From: Phytomonas francai
Lineage: Eukaryota; Euglenozoa; Kinetoplastea; Trypanosomatida; Trypanosomatidae
DNA: 64,000 nucleotides
Direction of reading: 5' to 3'
NCBI GenBank assembly: GCA_001766655.1
Contig: MJCC01000027.1
Coordinates: 27,353-91,352 of the forward strand
The notes below the pieces were generated by a model, which did not search any database, was not told the origin of the DNA, and saw only the letters and a list, made by a program, of their open reading frames with translations. Shown one piece after another: positions 55,039 to 63,561 of the stretch (position 1 is the stretch's first letter; each line of letters starts with the position of its first letter). Position numbers and translations under genes: made by a program.

Positions 55039-56433
55039 TCACTTCAGAACATCAGGTGGAAAAGAGGTATCCCAGTAGCGCGGTGGCGTGCATCTTGATG
55101 ATACCCTTCTACGCAGGTATGGAACTCCGTCCCCCCCTTCATCCTCCCAGCCGTTCATTATCCTCCCCGTAGAGGCGTGAAGGCGGCGGAGCCGCTCCTC
55201 CTCCCACTGCCGATCCTGCGCGTAGTCCTTTGCCCGTATTTCGCGCGTCCGAACGAGGGAAATGAGGGGCTCGGACCCCGTCAGCGCCCCTTGCGGAGCT
55301 CCCCCTGAACCGGAAGACCGTCGAGGCTGTCCGTCCAAAAAAGGCACCGGCGGGTCCTCCTTTGATCGCAGGGCGTCCCGGCGGGGCAGCTTTTCGGAAT
55401 GCGCCCCTCGCCTACCGCGGCCCTTCCCCCGCACGGGGTTCACCTCGCCCGCTGCGTGAACTACCGGTGAAATCGTGGCGAGGAGGTCGGTGGCGGTCAG
55501 AGAAAGAACCGTTCCCTCCCCTGTCGAGGCGGCGAGGCGGCGGGAGAGGTTCTCGAAATCGGCGCGCGCCTCCAACCGCGCGGTCTCCGCGCGTCGCTTC
55601 CGCGACCGCCGTTGACCCTCCGACGCGCTCCTCGAGCAGAACTCAGCCCCCTCGTCCACCACCCCTTCGCGCGTGGCCAACAACGACGGCGAGGGCGCGA
55701 AGACGGAGGTACGGGCACCCCACGCCACCCCTTCCATCGAAGCCCCCTCGCTCGGAGGGGTCGGAGGACGAAGCCCCGCCACCGCGCCGCCATCAACGTC
55801 ATGGAAAAATGCGCGGGACGGCGAGGAGCCCACCCCGTCAACCCGCCTCCACGCGCACACCTGCGCGAGAAAAGGCGAGAGCACCGCGATGAACTCCGGC
55901 GAGGAAAGGGATCCCTTTTGAAGGGCCCCCCCTACGCTTCCGGATGCGGATCCACGGGCAGGGTTCCCCCGCGTGAGGAGGGGCTCGGGCTTGAGGGGGA
56001 TATCAGGCTCGAGAAATCGGCGGCTCACGTCGGACGCGGGTCTGCCCTCCATCTGATCAGGGCGCGTCGTCTGGGAGCCCTCCCCGCTCCCACGCGACCC
56101 TTCCCTCGCGAAGTGAAGGTAGGTCATCGATAACGCGGAAGGCAGACCTTTTTGCCCTGTTGAAGGCTCCTTGCAGTGTGTGGGCAGGTTAGGTCCATCC
56201 TTTACCACACTACGTTCAGCCAGGCGTGAGCTCAGCGCATTAGAGCGTGGGAGCTCACTGCTAAGGCTGAGTACTTGATGGGAGAGAAGCCCACGCGTCG
56301 AGGAACGTGTTTGAGCGCGAGCACTTTCCCCAGAAAGCGCGCTCGCCCTGTGGATGATGTCCCCCACCTCTATCTCAGCAGCTTCTTCGAGACTGGGGCT
56401 ATCCTCAGTGAACCCACATCTCTTACAGACCAT
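55039..56433 (-). CDS. Unrecognised, mostly disordered protein with N-terminal CxxC and aromatic C-terminal tail
   Basis: 464 residues. It begins MVCKRCGF, a single CxxC pair. A long Ser/Arg/Gly/Pro-rich region follows with a basic patch (GQRRSRKRRAETARLEARAD). It ends in a more ordered stretch (DYAQDRQWEEERLRRLHAS) and the tail CTPPRYWDTSFPPDVLK. The tail loosely recalls the P-x-FW-x3-FP end of Sae2/CtIP proteins, which is too short to assign. The presumed acceptor lies upstream at about 56500-56530 (T-rich then TGTGTAG). Another AG just inside the frame could remove the CxxC, so the start is uncertain. Confidence 0.65.
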   Translation of the reverse strand: MVCKRCGFTEDSPSLEEAAEIEVGDIIHRASALSGESARAQTRSSTRGLLSHQVLSLSSELPRSNALSSRLAERSVVKDGPNLPTHCKEPSTGQKGLPSALSMTYLHFAREGSRGSGEGSQTTRPDQMEGRPASDVSRRFLEPDIPLKPEPLLTRGNPARGSASGSVGGALQKGSLSSPEFIAVLSPFLAQVCAWRRVDGVGSSPSRAFFHDVDGGAVAGLRPPTPPSEGASMEGVAWGARTSVFAPSPSLLATREGVVDEGAEFCSRSASEGQRRSRKRRAETARLEARADFENLSRRLAASTGEGTVLSLTATDLLATISPVVHAAGEVNPVRGKGRGRRGAHSEKLPRRDALRSKEDPPVPFLDGQPRRSSGSGGAPQGALTGSEPLISLVRTREIRAKDYAQDRQWEEERLRRLHASTGRIMNGWEDEGGDGVPYLRRRVSSRCTPPRYWDTSFPPDVLK

Positions 56434-56915
56434 TAACCAAGTTTAAGAAGTAAAAATGAAGGGCCAAAAGCACCAAGCAGTAACCCTACCAAGGCTGCAT
56501 GAATGAGTAACTAAATCGGCTACACAGAACGCAAAAAAAAAAAATATGGATAAGTGCACAAAGGGAAAGTCTTTAAAAGGACACAACGCTAGAAAAGGAC
56601 TTTAAAGCTGTTTAACGCTTATAATATATCGGTATGTATGTATTCCTATCTAAATCGAAGAAAAGGCGTTGATTAAAGGAGATTATTCGAAGCACAAACT
56701 CTGAGAAAATAGAAAAAAATCCAACGCTACCACTCAAAGGGTCTATGCCCTCAGAGAAGTTGCGATATCCATGGGCCTCAAAAGGACCACACTTTTATAG
56801 GAGAAGGTTTAGTTTTTTAATGAAAATAATAATAAAAGTATACCATCACAAACATCTAAAATCTACCACCGACAACCCTGATGCGAAACCTCCCACGGCC
56901 TGGAAAAGCTCCTCA
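56434..56915. other. Spacer between RPL35 copy 1 and the disordered-protein gene
   Basis: AT-rich. A coding-strand T12 tract at about 56532-56543 probably serves the downstream gene. No other feature seen. Confidence 0.6.
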
Positions 56916-57299
56916 TTAGAGCTTGACGGCGTACACGCGCCTGGGAAAGCGGTGAGCCATGCGCAGCTGGTGGCGCGTCTTACGGTTCTTCTCGCTATCC
57001 TTCAACGCAAGCCGGCGGCGGCGCGTGAGCTTCGGGAGAAGCTTCTTCGGCGTCTTCGCGCGGAGCTTCTTATCCGAGTAGAACTTCTTGAGGCTCGCGC
57101 GCTCGTTCTGGTTGAGCACGGTGAGAATACGCGCGATGCTCTTGCGGATGGGCTGGATCCGGCCGAGACGAGACTCCGCCGCACCGGTCTGCTGGGCCAC
57201 ACGAAGTTGCGCAAGCTCCTTCTTGTAGTCCGTCAGCTGCTTGAGCAAATCCTCCTTGCCCTTGTCGCGAAGGTCCCTGATCTTAATGTGGTGAGACAT
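56916..57299 (-). CDS. RPL35: 60S ribosomal protein uL29 (RPL35), copy 1
   Basis: 127 residues starting MSHHIKIRDLRDKGKEDLLK and ending RRVYAVKL, the full length of eukaryotic uL29. Conserved uL29 features are present: KELAQLRVAQQTG, IRKSIARILTVLNQ and a strongly basic C-terminal half. It sits near the polypeptide exit tunnel of the large subunit. The frame runs 40 codons further upstream, but that part translates the splice tract; the AG at 57311-57310 leaves a 10-nt leader (AAATCACAAA) before this ATG. It forms a tandem pair with the next copy, 655 bp upstream. Confidence 0.96.
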   Translation of the reverse strand: MSHHIKIRDLRDKGKEDLLKQLTDYKKELAQLRVAQQTGAAESRLGRIQPIRKSIARILTVLNQNERASLKKFYSDKKLRAKTPKKLLPKLTRRRRLALKDSEKNRKTRHQLRMAHRFPRRVYAVKL

Positions 57300-57570
57300 T
57301 TTGTGATTTCTTGAAGTAAATAATAGTGGTAATTTATAAATAAATAAATAAAAAAGGAAGCAAACACATCCAGAGAACAAATGTAGTAAAAAGAGATCAT
57401 TTACAAGTCCTTGGTGCATTCATTGATCGAGACACCCTAACGTCTGTGTCATAGATTATCTATTTATTTTTATTAAAGTTTCATCTTTATGAGTGAAATA
57501 AGTGAAAGAATGAAATAATACTCAAAAAAGCTGCCGAAATGGCTGCCTATGAAATCCACCGATCTCCTCA

Positions 57571-57954
57571 TTAGAGCTTGACGGCGTACACGCGCCTGGG
57601 AAAGCGGTGAGCCATGCGCAGCTGGTGGCACGTCTTACGGTTCTTCTCGCTATCCTTCAACGCAAGCCGGCGGCGGCGCGTGAGCTTCGGGAGAAGCTTC
57701 TTCGGCGTCTTCGCGCGGAGCTTCTTATCCGAGTAGAACTTCTTGAGGCTCGCGCGCTCGTTCTGGTTGAGCACGGTGAGAATACGCGCGATGCTCTTGC
57801 GGATGGGCTGGATCCGGCCGAGACGAGACTCCGCCGCACCGGTCTGCTGGGCCACACGAAGTTGCGCAAGCTCCTTCTTGTAGTCCGTCAGCTGCTTGAG
57901 CAAATCCTCCTTGCCCTTGTCGCGAAGGTCCCTGATCTTAATGTGGTGAGACAT
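57571..57954 (-). CDS. RPL35: 60S ribosomal protein uL29 (RPL35), copy 2
   Basis: 127 residues, identical to copy 1 except Arg109 to Cys (KTRHQ versus KTCHQ), caused by one C-to-T change on the coding strand. The same 10-nt leader AAATCACAAA precedes the ATG. The preceding pyrimidine-rich region differs (CTCCTTCCTCTGTCTTTCTCTAAC at a distance). Tandem ribosomal protein genes raise dosage where transcription is polycistronic and promoters are lacking. Both copies appear intact. Confidence 0.96.
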   Translation of the reverse strand: MSHHIKIRDLRDKGKEDLLKQLTDYKKELAQLRVAQQTGAAESRLGRIQPIRKSIARILTVLNQNERASLKKFYSDKKLRAKTPKKLLPKLTRRRRLALKDSEKNRKTCHQLRMAHRFPRRVYAVKL

Positions 57955-58261
57955 TTTGTGATTTCTTAAAAACAGCCGACACTCGGTTAGCCTAAAGTTT
58001 GTTAGAGAAAGACAGAGGAAGGAGGGTAAATGATCGCATAAATGTACTCCCACAGGTGAGAGAGCTCAATGACAAACACCCTTTCCAGGTCATTATATTT
58101 TTCCCGTTAATCTCATAGAAATCAACTCGTCTCATAACACTATCTTCTTGTTGTTGTTGTTGTTGTGGTTGACTGTTTCGAGATTTTCTTTCGCGTAGGC
58201 GAACATCTATCTTACATAGAGACTTTGTTTTAATTTGAGTCCATTCTGGGTAATTCTTTTC
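57955..58261. other. Spacer upstream of RPL35 copy 2
   Basis: About 307 bp holding the splice region of copy 2 and the 3' UTR of the WD40 gene. A short TTG repeat lies at about 58150-58166. No gene seen. Confidence 0.65.
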
Positions 58262-60292
58262 CTACAGATTGGTGAGGTTGCGAACGAGCTGCGTGGCTAT
58301 CACGCGGCCATCCTGCGCGGCGTAGACGTTCCTGGGTCCCTGTACGACGGCGAGCACCGCCTCCCCTCCCACCTTCGCGACTGTGGTGTGCCGTATCTTG
58401 TCGAACTGATCCGTCCTGCGGGTGTAAGGTATCCGTCCGGAAGAGGACAGCTTATCCAGGTGACTCGTGATCGAGGACTGGAGGGATCGGATGAACGTAT
58501 TCCGCACCTCCTCTTGCTTCTTTACAAACTCCTCCAACTCCGCCTTCTCCTCGTCCGTAAGATGGCGCAAACGACCCTCGGCGCCATCCATCTCCTCTTC
58601 CGCTTCCTCTTCTTCCTCCTCCTCCTCTGCCTCTTCATACCCCATGTCAAGCTCTACCTCACCGTTGGTATCCAGCAAATTATCCTCCTCCTCCTCCCCC
58701 TCCTCCTCCTCCCCCCCCTGTTCTTTGTTTTGCTCGCGGTCCTTCCTTCGCTGGGCACGCCTGGCAGGGAGGGAGGCCGCCATCTCCTCCGACCGTCGCT
58801 TTCGCGCGGCCTCGATCAAGGCGTTCGTCTTGGTGAGCACCTGCTTCCGGAAGCTTTTCTTGGACAGCGCGATATATTTCCGCAGGGTCCGCCGTGCCAT
58901 CAAGGCTCCCGCAGCCGCCTTCCGATTGCAATCGCGCACGAAAAGAAGAACATCGCGTGTGAACCCCATGAGGTTCAGTCCCCAGACGTTCCCCTTCGCC
59001 GTTCCCACGAGCGCCATCGACGACCAAGCCCGGCCCATGCCCTCCTCTTCGACGAAGGGGTCTGGCGGTTGAAAGAGCGTTAAAGGGATCTCCGGCAGCC
59101 CAAACATCCCGATAGGCTGGATCAAAGGAAGCGCCTGCAGGGAGGCCTCCTGCGGCTTGAGCGCGGACTTGGGCGTGAGCGAGGTCGCAATCGCATTCGC
59201 CACGTCGCTGGAGGGGATCGAGTTGAACTCCTCGCGACCGCCCACGACCGGCAGCACCTTCGGAAGCTGCCCCCCCCCCTTGGAGGATTCCCCGGCGGGG
59301 CGCATGAAGGAAACGCGCTTGTTGCTGTCCTTCGTATCCGAAACGAGGTGATCGGGGGTCGGGGAACCTTTGCCGGGCTCCGAGAACGGGTCGGCATCGC
59401 CGCCGCCGCGTACGTCATCGCCATGCGCCTCCTCCTCCTCCTCCTCCTCCTCCTCCTCCCCCTCGTCCCCCTCCTCCTTGGGGGTCGATCTCGACGTGGT
59501 CTTGGCCTCGCTGGGGTTGGTGTCGTCGCTCAAGAAGGATGCGTCGTTGCGCGGGCTGGGGGGGGGTTGTTCGTGGGGGTCCTCGGGGAATTCCTCGGCG
59601 GGGCTCGGCAAGGGCCAGACGAACATCGCACCATCCCTGGCGAAGGAGACGATGGCGCCGTCGAGCCGTGGCCCCGCGCGGTCGCCCGGGCCGTCGTCGG
59701 CGTTGCCGTCGTCGTCGTCGCCGGCGAGGGCGGGCCGGGGCACCACGGCGACGCCGACGACGCGGTTGGCGTGGCCGAGGAGCCGGCGGATCGGCCGCCC
59801 CTCGCCCGCGTCCCAGACGAGGACGTGGTGGTCGTCGCCGCCGGTGGCGAAAAGGCGGCCGTCCTCGGCGAAGGCGATGCAGACGAGGGCGCCGCGGTGC
59901 CCCCGCCAGGTCGAGCGCCGCACGCCCTCGACGAGCCGCAGCCCGCCGTCGGCGCCGCCGAGGTAGACCCGCTCGCCCTGCCGCGCCATGCAGTGCAGGG
60001 GGAGCATCAGGTCGACCGTCCGCGCGGCCTTCCCGCCGGAGGGCCCCACCCGCCACTCCCGCAGGGTCCCGTCGAGCGAGCAGGACAGCAGGGCCTCGGC
60101 GGAGAGGACGAGAAGGGCGGTGACGGGCCCGCGGTGGCCGCGCAGCGTCCGCGCGGCCGGGCCGCGGCCCACGGCCTCGATCGCCGCGTGCTCCTCCACC
60201 ACCCCGTCATCGCGCCCAATAAAGAGCGAAAAGGGGCCCTCCGCGTCGGGCAGGACGGCTATGCACCGAATGGTCGCCGTCGAGAACGGCAT
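58262..60292 (-). CDS. WD40-repeat protein with acidic, coiled-coil C-terminal half
   Basis: 676 residues from the ATG at 60292. The first ~250 residues hold about five WD40-like repeats (LRGHRGPVTALLVLS with DGTLREW; WRGHRGALVCIAFAEDG with DDHHVLVWD; LLGHANRVVGVAV; DGAMFVWPL), one propeller's worth or slightly less. A disordered, Glu-rich region follows. The C-terminal half has charged helices, two polyacidic runs and a conserved-looking end (SGRIPYTRRTDQFDKIRHTT). The frame is open for 164 codons upstream, but no ATG lies between the likely acceptors near 60550 and 60292, so this is the first usable start. Function unknown; WD40 domains are interaction platforms. Confidence 0.8.
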   Translation of the reverse strand: MPFSTATIRCIAVLPDAEGPFSLFIGRDDGVVEEHAAIEAVGRGPAARTLRGHRGPVTALLVLSAEALLSCSLDGTLREWRVGPSGGKAARTVDLMLPLHCMARQGERVYLGGADGGLRLVEGVRRSTWRGHRGALVCIAFAEDGRLFATGGDDHHVLVWDAGEGRPIRRLLGHANRVVGVAVVPRPALAGDDDDGNADDGPGDRAGPRLDGAIVSFARDGAMFVWPLPSPAEEFPEDPHEQPPPSPRNDASFLSDDTNPSEAKTTSRSTPKEEGDEGEEEEEEEEEEAHGDDVRGGGDADPFSEPGKGSPTPDHLVSDTKDSNKRVSFMRPAGESSKGGGQLPKVLPVVGGREEFNSIPSSDVANAIATSLTPKSALKPQEASLQALPLIQPIGMFGLPEIPLTLFQPPDPFVEEEGMGRAWSSMALVGTAKGNVWGLNLMGFTRDVLLFVRDCNRKAAAGALMARRTLRKYIALSKKSFRKQVLTKTNALIEAARKRRSEEMAASLPARRAQRRKDREQNKEQGGEEEEGEEEEDNLLDTNGEVELDMGYEEAEEEEEEEEAEEEMDGAEGRLRHLTDEEKAELEEFVKKQEEVRNTFIRSLQSSITSHLDKLSSSGRIPYTRRTDQFDKIRHTTVAKVGGEAVLAVVQGPRNVYAAQDGRVIATQLVRNLTNL

Positions 60293-61074
60293 CGCGGAGA
60301 AGCGGACGCGGTTGGCCGGATCGATGACCCCTTCCTGTGCAAACCCGCGCACGAGCCCCTCGGTTCGATCCCACGTCCGCGGGGGTGTCTCCGCCTTGCC
60401 TGGCGAGGATGCACTCGGGCTCGGATAGCCTGTCACGAGGACGCGCCTAGTCGGAAGCCGATGGGGGGGACGCGTGCTACGGAAAGAACCTTCGTGGAGC
60501 ACGAGATGTAAAACAAAAACCTCGGATTCGTCAAGAACCAGCGTAACCTGTAAATCTCTAGAAACAAATGATACTAATAATAAATAATAGAGTGGGGTGA
60601 AGGAGGGAAAGAAAGTAGTATTGCATTTTTTAGAAAGGAGGGAGGGGGAGCAAACGCACAAGGATTGAATGATCTTCCATCGCTGTGAATAACTGAAAAA
60701 GAAGTCATGACGCATTCTTGATGCCACAAACAAGACGATCGTGTCCTCCCCAAGTCTGAGTGAGAAAAAAGGCCGAAGAAACAATCGTTTTCGTTGGAAA
60801 TCGCATGAAATAAACGAGCGCTACGCCATAGATGTGTATATCGATACACCATGAAAGGAATGAATCTAACGAAAAAAAATCCAAAGAATGAAAATGTACC
60901 GCTCTTTAGCATTTCTAGTCTACACAAGTAATTACAAAAATAGTTATATATATATATATATATAACGTATTTATGTGGGGTGAAGTAAAAGCGCACACCG
61001 CACGCATGTGCGCGCAAAAGGGAACCTCCAAGCCCAATTCCCCGACAGAGTTTGGTCTAAAATAAATAAACGCC
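60293..61074. other. Long leader/spacer upstream of WD40 gene
   Basis: 60293-60550 is open, GC-rich sequence in frame with the WD40 gene but without an ATG, probably 5' UTR. 60550-60650 holds C/T tracts and AGs (TTTCTAG, TTTACAG). A TA repeat is at 60943-60962. No separate gene seen. Confidence 0.6.
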
Positions 61075-61815
61075 CTAATCGTTGTAGTCTATTTTACGAT
61101 GCACACGGAAAGTAGGAACTCTATTGGGCTCTTTCTCCTCATTACACCGCGGTGTAATGAGTTGCGGCTTCGCCAAATCAGCCAGGCGTCGTAGATTCTG
61201 TTCACGATCCTTCTGTGTAGTGAGGCGTCGCTGCCGTAGTCTTAACTCGGAGGCCTTGTTCGGATCAGTGTAGTATTCATACTGCGAAACGAGCAGACAA
61301 CGGTTGTCGTCTTCGTGGGAAATGGAAGCAGAAGGCGGCTTCCATTTCGTCTCCAAGGCCTTGAGCGTCTTCTCTTCCTCGGGGGTCCGCGCTACAGGTC
61401 TGAGCTTCTGCTCCGTCCCGAAGATGCGCTCGATCTCGCGCTGCCGAATCTTCTGGCGTCGGATAGGATCATTGTAAACGTGTTTGATGTGCTTCTGGAG
61501 CTCCTTCTCGTTTAGAACACGCCTATTCACCTTGGGCTCAGGGTAGAGCTCACGTTGGAGGGTTGTCCGGCGATGTTGGCGTCGAAGTTGCTCGTGGTAG
61601 ACACGCTGCTGGAGGTAGGCATCAATCTCAGCCTGTGTACGGAGCACCGCAGGCACAGGAGGGTAGGCCATATGCTCGGCCTGCTCCTCTGTGGCCTTTT
61701 TCCACGCTATCCCGCCATAGTATAATCGATTTACAGAGCTCTTAAGCATCTCTGAAGAAGCATAATAATCCACGAATCGAGCCGCCCTGTCGTTATTCAA
61801 ATATGGGTTGGGCAT
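61075..61815 (-). CDS. Basic helical protein of unknown function
   Basis: 246 residues, rich in Arg, Lys, Glu, Gln and Tyr. The N-terminus MPNPYLNNDRAARFVDYYAS and SSVNRLYYGGIAWKKA look ordered. The middle is helical (RVYHEQLRRQHRRTTLQREL), and the C-terminus keeps short proline-containing motifs. There is no Cys cluster, transmembrane helix or catalytic motif. The mix of short helices, Tyr and Pro motifs is seen in many axonemal or cytoskeletal proteins, but I recognise no family. Codon GC is moderate, unlike the very GC-rich large genes. An acceptor is less clear here (CTATACAG about 30-40 nt upstream). Confidence 0.7.
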   Translation of the reverse strand: MPNPYLNNDRAARFVDYYASSEMLKSSVNRLYYGGIAWKKATEEQAEHMAYPPVPAVLRTQAEIDAYLQQRVYHEQLRRQHRRTTLQRELYPEPKVNRRVLNEKELQKHIKHVYNDPIRRQKIRQREIERIFGTEQKLRPVARTPEEEKTLKALETKWKPPSASISHEDDNRCLLVSQYEYYTDPNKASELRLRQRRLTTQKDREQNLRRLADLAKPQLITPRCNEEKEPNRVPTFRVHRKIDYND

Positions 61816-62854
61816 CTAGCGTCGACTAACCTCTATGTACGCACCTGTATAGATATATATTTATATGTATTTATGGATAGATATTATGCACAACTGTATG
61901 TTTCCCACGCAGCAGAATAAAGAGACTGGCTCACTAACCTCTATTTCTTTAAAACGTCTAGCGTCTGCCTTATTATATGAATCTATTCTCACGCTTGACC
62001 AGCAAACTCCTCAAATTTTACTTGTCTTTCAGTTTGGTATGGCTGCAGGTTCAACAAGACCTCAAAATGTACTTAAGGCTTGGAAAGGGCTTTGGAAGTT
62101 TAATATTAATAATATTAATAATAATACTTGTAATAATAATGTTTTCCCTAATACAGCAATCGTACCAGTTTACGGTACTATGCTGTAAACAACAAGGAAT
62201 CGCGCTTTAATCCTGATAAGAATACTATACACAATACGCACTTAAAAAGATACCCGCAATGATTGAGCAGAAACAAAGTGGGTAATATATATGTATGGAT
62301 AAAATATGAATATAAATAAGGTAAAAGAGGAAGGTTTAAAAGCATTCAGGAAGATGTCCTGTATACGCATGAATGGCGATGGATCAGATATAATTGTGTA
62401 GTATTCTTCATATCGTATATACTAGTGGGCTAGGGACACGGGAAAAAAAAAACGGTATGCAATATAAAATGTGCTGTGAATCATAATCCCTTTCGCATAA
62501 ATCTCCATGGGACGCTGCATAAATAAATGTGTGAAGAGGACAAATAAAGAGGTAGACCAACGAAAATACAATGGCTATTCAACCAAACTCCAAACTAAAA
62601 AAAAAACGGTGAATATCATGCCGTTCTCACGGCCAATATAAAAATAATAATAATAATAGGCGTCCCCTAAATAACATTTTTTCTATACTTGACCCTTACC
62701 TTTTGTTGAGGTGCTCTCGGAAACAACGATATTTTGTCATCTCCGTCTTCCTCTCTCTAGGATAAAGTTAGTCGTTTGTCATTGTCCCCGTTGGTCCTCA
62801 AAGGATAGACAAGAGGAAGAAAGCACTCTACAACAATCGCCAGCGGAATAAACT
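61816..62854. other. 1.0-kb AT-rich spacer
   Basis: Contains AAT-type repeats at about 62101-62140 and 62640-62657 and a small hairpin GTACC...GGTAC near 62161-62178. The ORFs present translate to low-complexity Asn/Ile-rich sequence and are not supported. No RNA gene recognised. Confidence 0.6.
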
Positions 62855-63217
62855 TCAATAAGGCCGTTGTTGTTTTTTAAAGATAATTGGAACGTTATCC
62901 ATCTGTTGAATGTGTTGTGAACGCCATAAATCGATGACTCTCATATAACCAAGCTGCGCTAGCGAAATAGACTCGGCCAGTGAGCTAAGCAGCAGTGGGT
63001 CTCGAAGCCTGGTAGCCAAATCAAGAATCAAATAAGAGCAACTGGTGCCATGGGATATGGGGCCTTGGATGGTTAACGAGGCAGACGGCATCAGCGAAGA
63101 AGCAAGAGGAATAAGGACAGGAAGCCTGCTGGATGCCTGTACTGGTGAATTGATGTGAAGCTTCGCGTACAACCGCCATGGGATCGGGGCACTACCAAAC
63201 ACACGTCGCGCAAACAT
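62855..63217 (-). CDS. Possible small protein, weakly supported
   Basis: 120 residues from the ATG at 63217. The N-terminus MFARRVFGSAPIPWRLYAKL is basic and hydrophobic like a mitochondrial presequence. A Leu/Ser-rich middle (SYLILDLATRLRDPLLLSSL) and RVIDLWRSQ follow. Base composition is closer to coding than the flanks. No domain was recognised, and the upstream splice signal is weak (a CTAG near 63231). It could be a chance open frame in the 3' region of the leucine-rich-repeat gene. Confidence 0.35.
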   Translation of the reverse strand: MFARRVFGSAPIPWRLYAKLHINSPVQASSRLPVLIPLASSLMPSASLTIQGPISHGTSCSYLILDLATRLRDPLLLSSLAESISLAQLGYMRVIDLWRSQHIQQMDNVPIIFKKQQRPY

Positions 63218-63561
63218 TTCCACCCTGGCTAGAAATTGGTTTTCTTAGTCTGTATGTTTTTTTGTGTGTGTGTGTGGAAGATACCCTTTGTTATCCTATT
63301 CCTGCCACTACGATAGGTGTTTTGTTCTTTTTGTTTAACTTGTTCGTTTGCTTATTATTTAGATATACAAAAAGTCGAACAAAAGGAAAGAAGAAAAAAG
63401 AGTGACTTTGAGCAGTGTTAAAGGGAGTCATTCAAGGTCCTCTACACATATACCCCTCCCACCTCTTTCGGCAGTGCTCCTCCCTCAGATACCTTCCCCT
63501 ATCAATCCTGCAGAAGATGTAAACGATAGTTGAAGGTCGGTTACCTCCGCGATGTAAAACG
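63218..63561. other. Spacer before the leucine-rich-repeat gene end
   Basis: About 340 bp, AT-rich, with a short GT run (63263-63276). No gene seen. Confidence 0.6.

Larger units (their letters stand above)
56909..57967. repeat. Tandem 404-bp direct repeat containing the two RPL35 genes
   Basis: 56909-57312 and 57564-57967 align with one mismatch that I could find. Identity begins 7 bp past the stop codon and ends 1-2 bases beyond the predicted splice AG. The sequences between and outside are unrelated. Confidence 0.9.

Noticed and set aside
60293..60784. Upstream extension of the WD40 protein to the far Met
   Set aside because: The upstream Mets lie beyond the likely splice acceptors and the extension translates pyrimidine-rich sequence at its start; treated as leader.
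61865..62188. 107-codon plus-strand ORF
   Set aside because: Asn/Ile-rich translation of an AAT-type repeat region.
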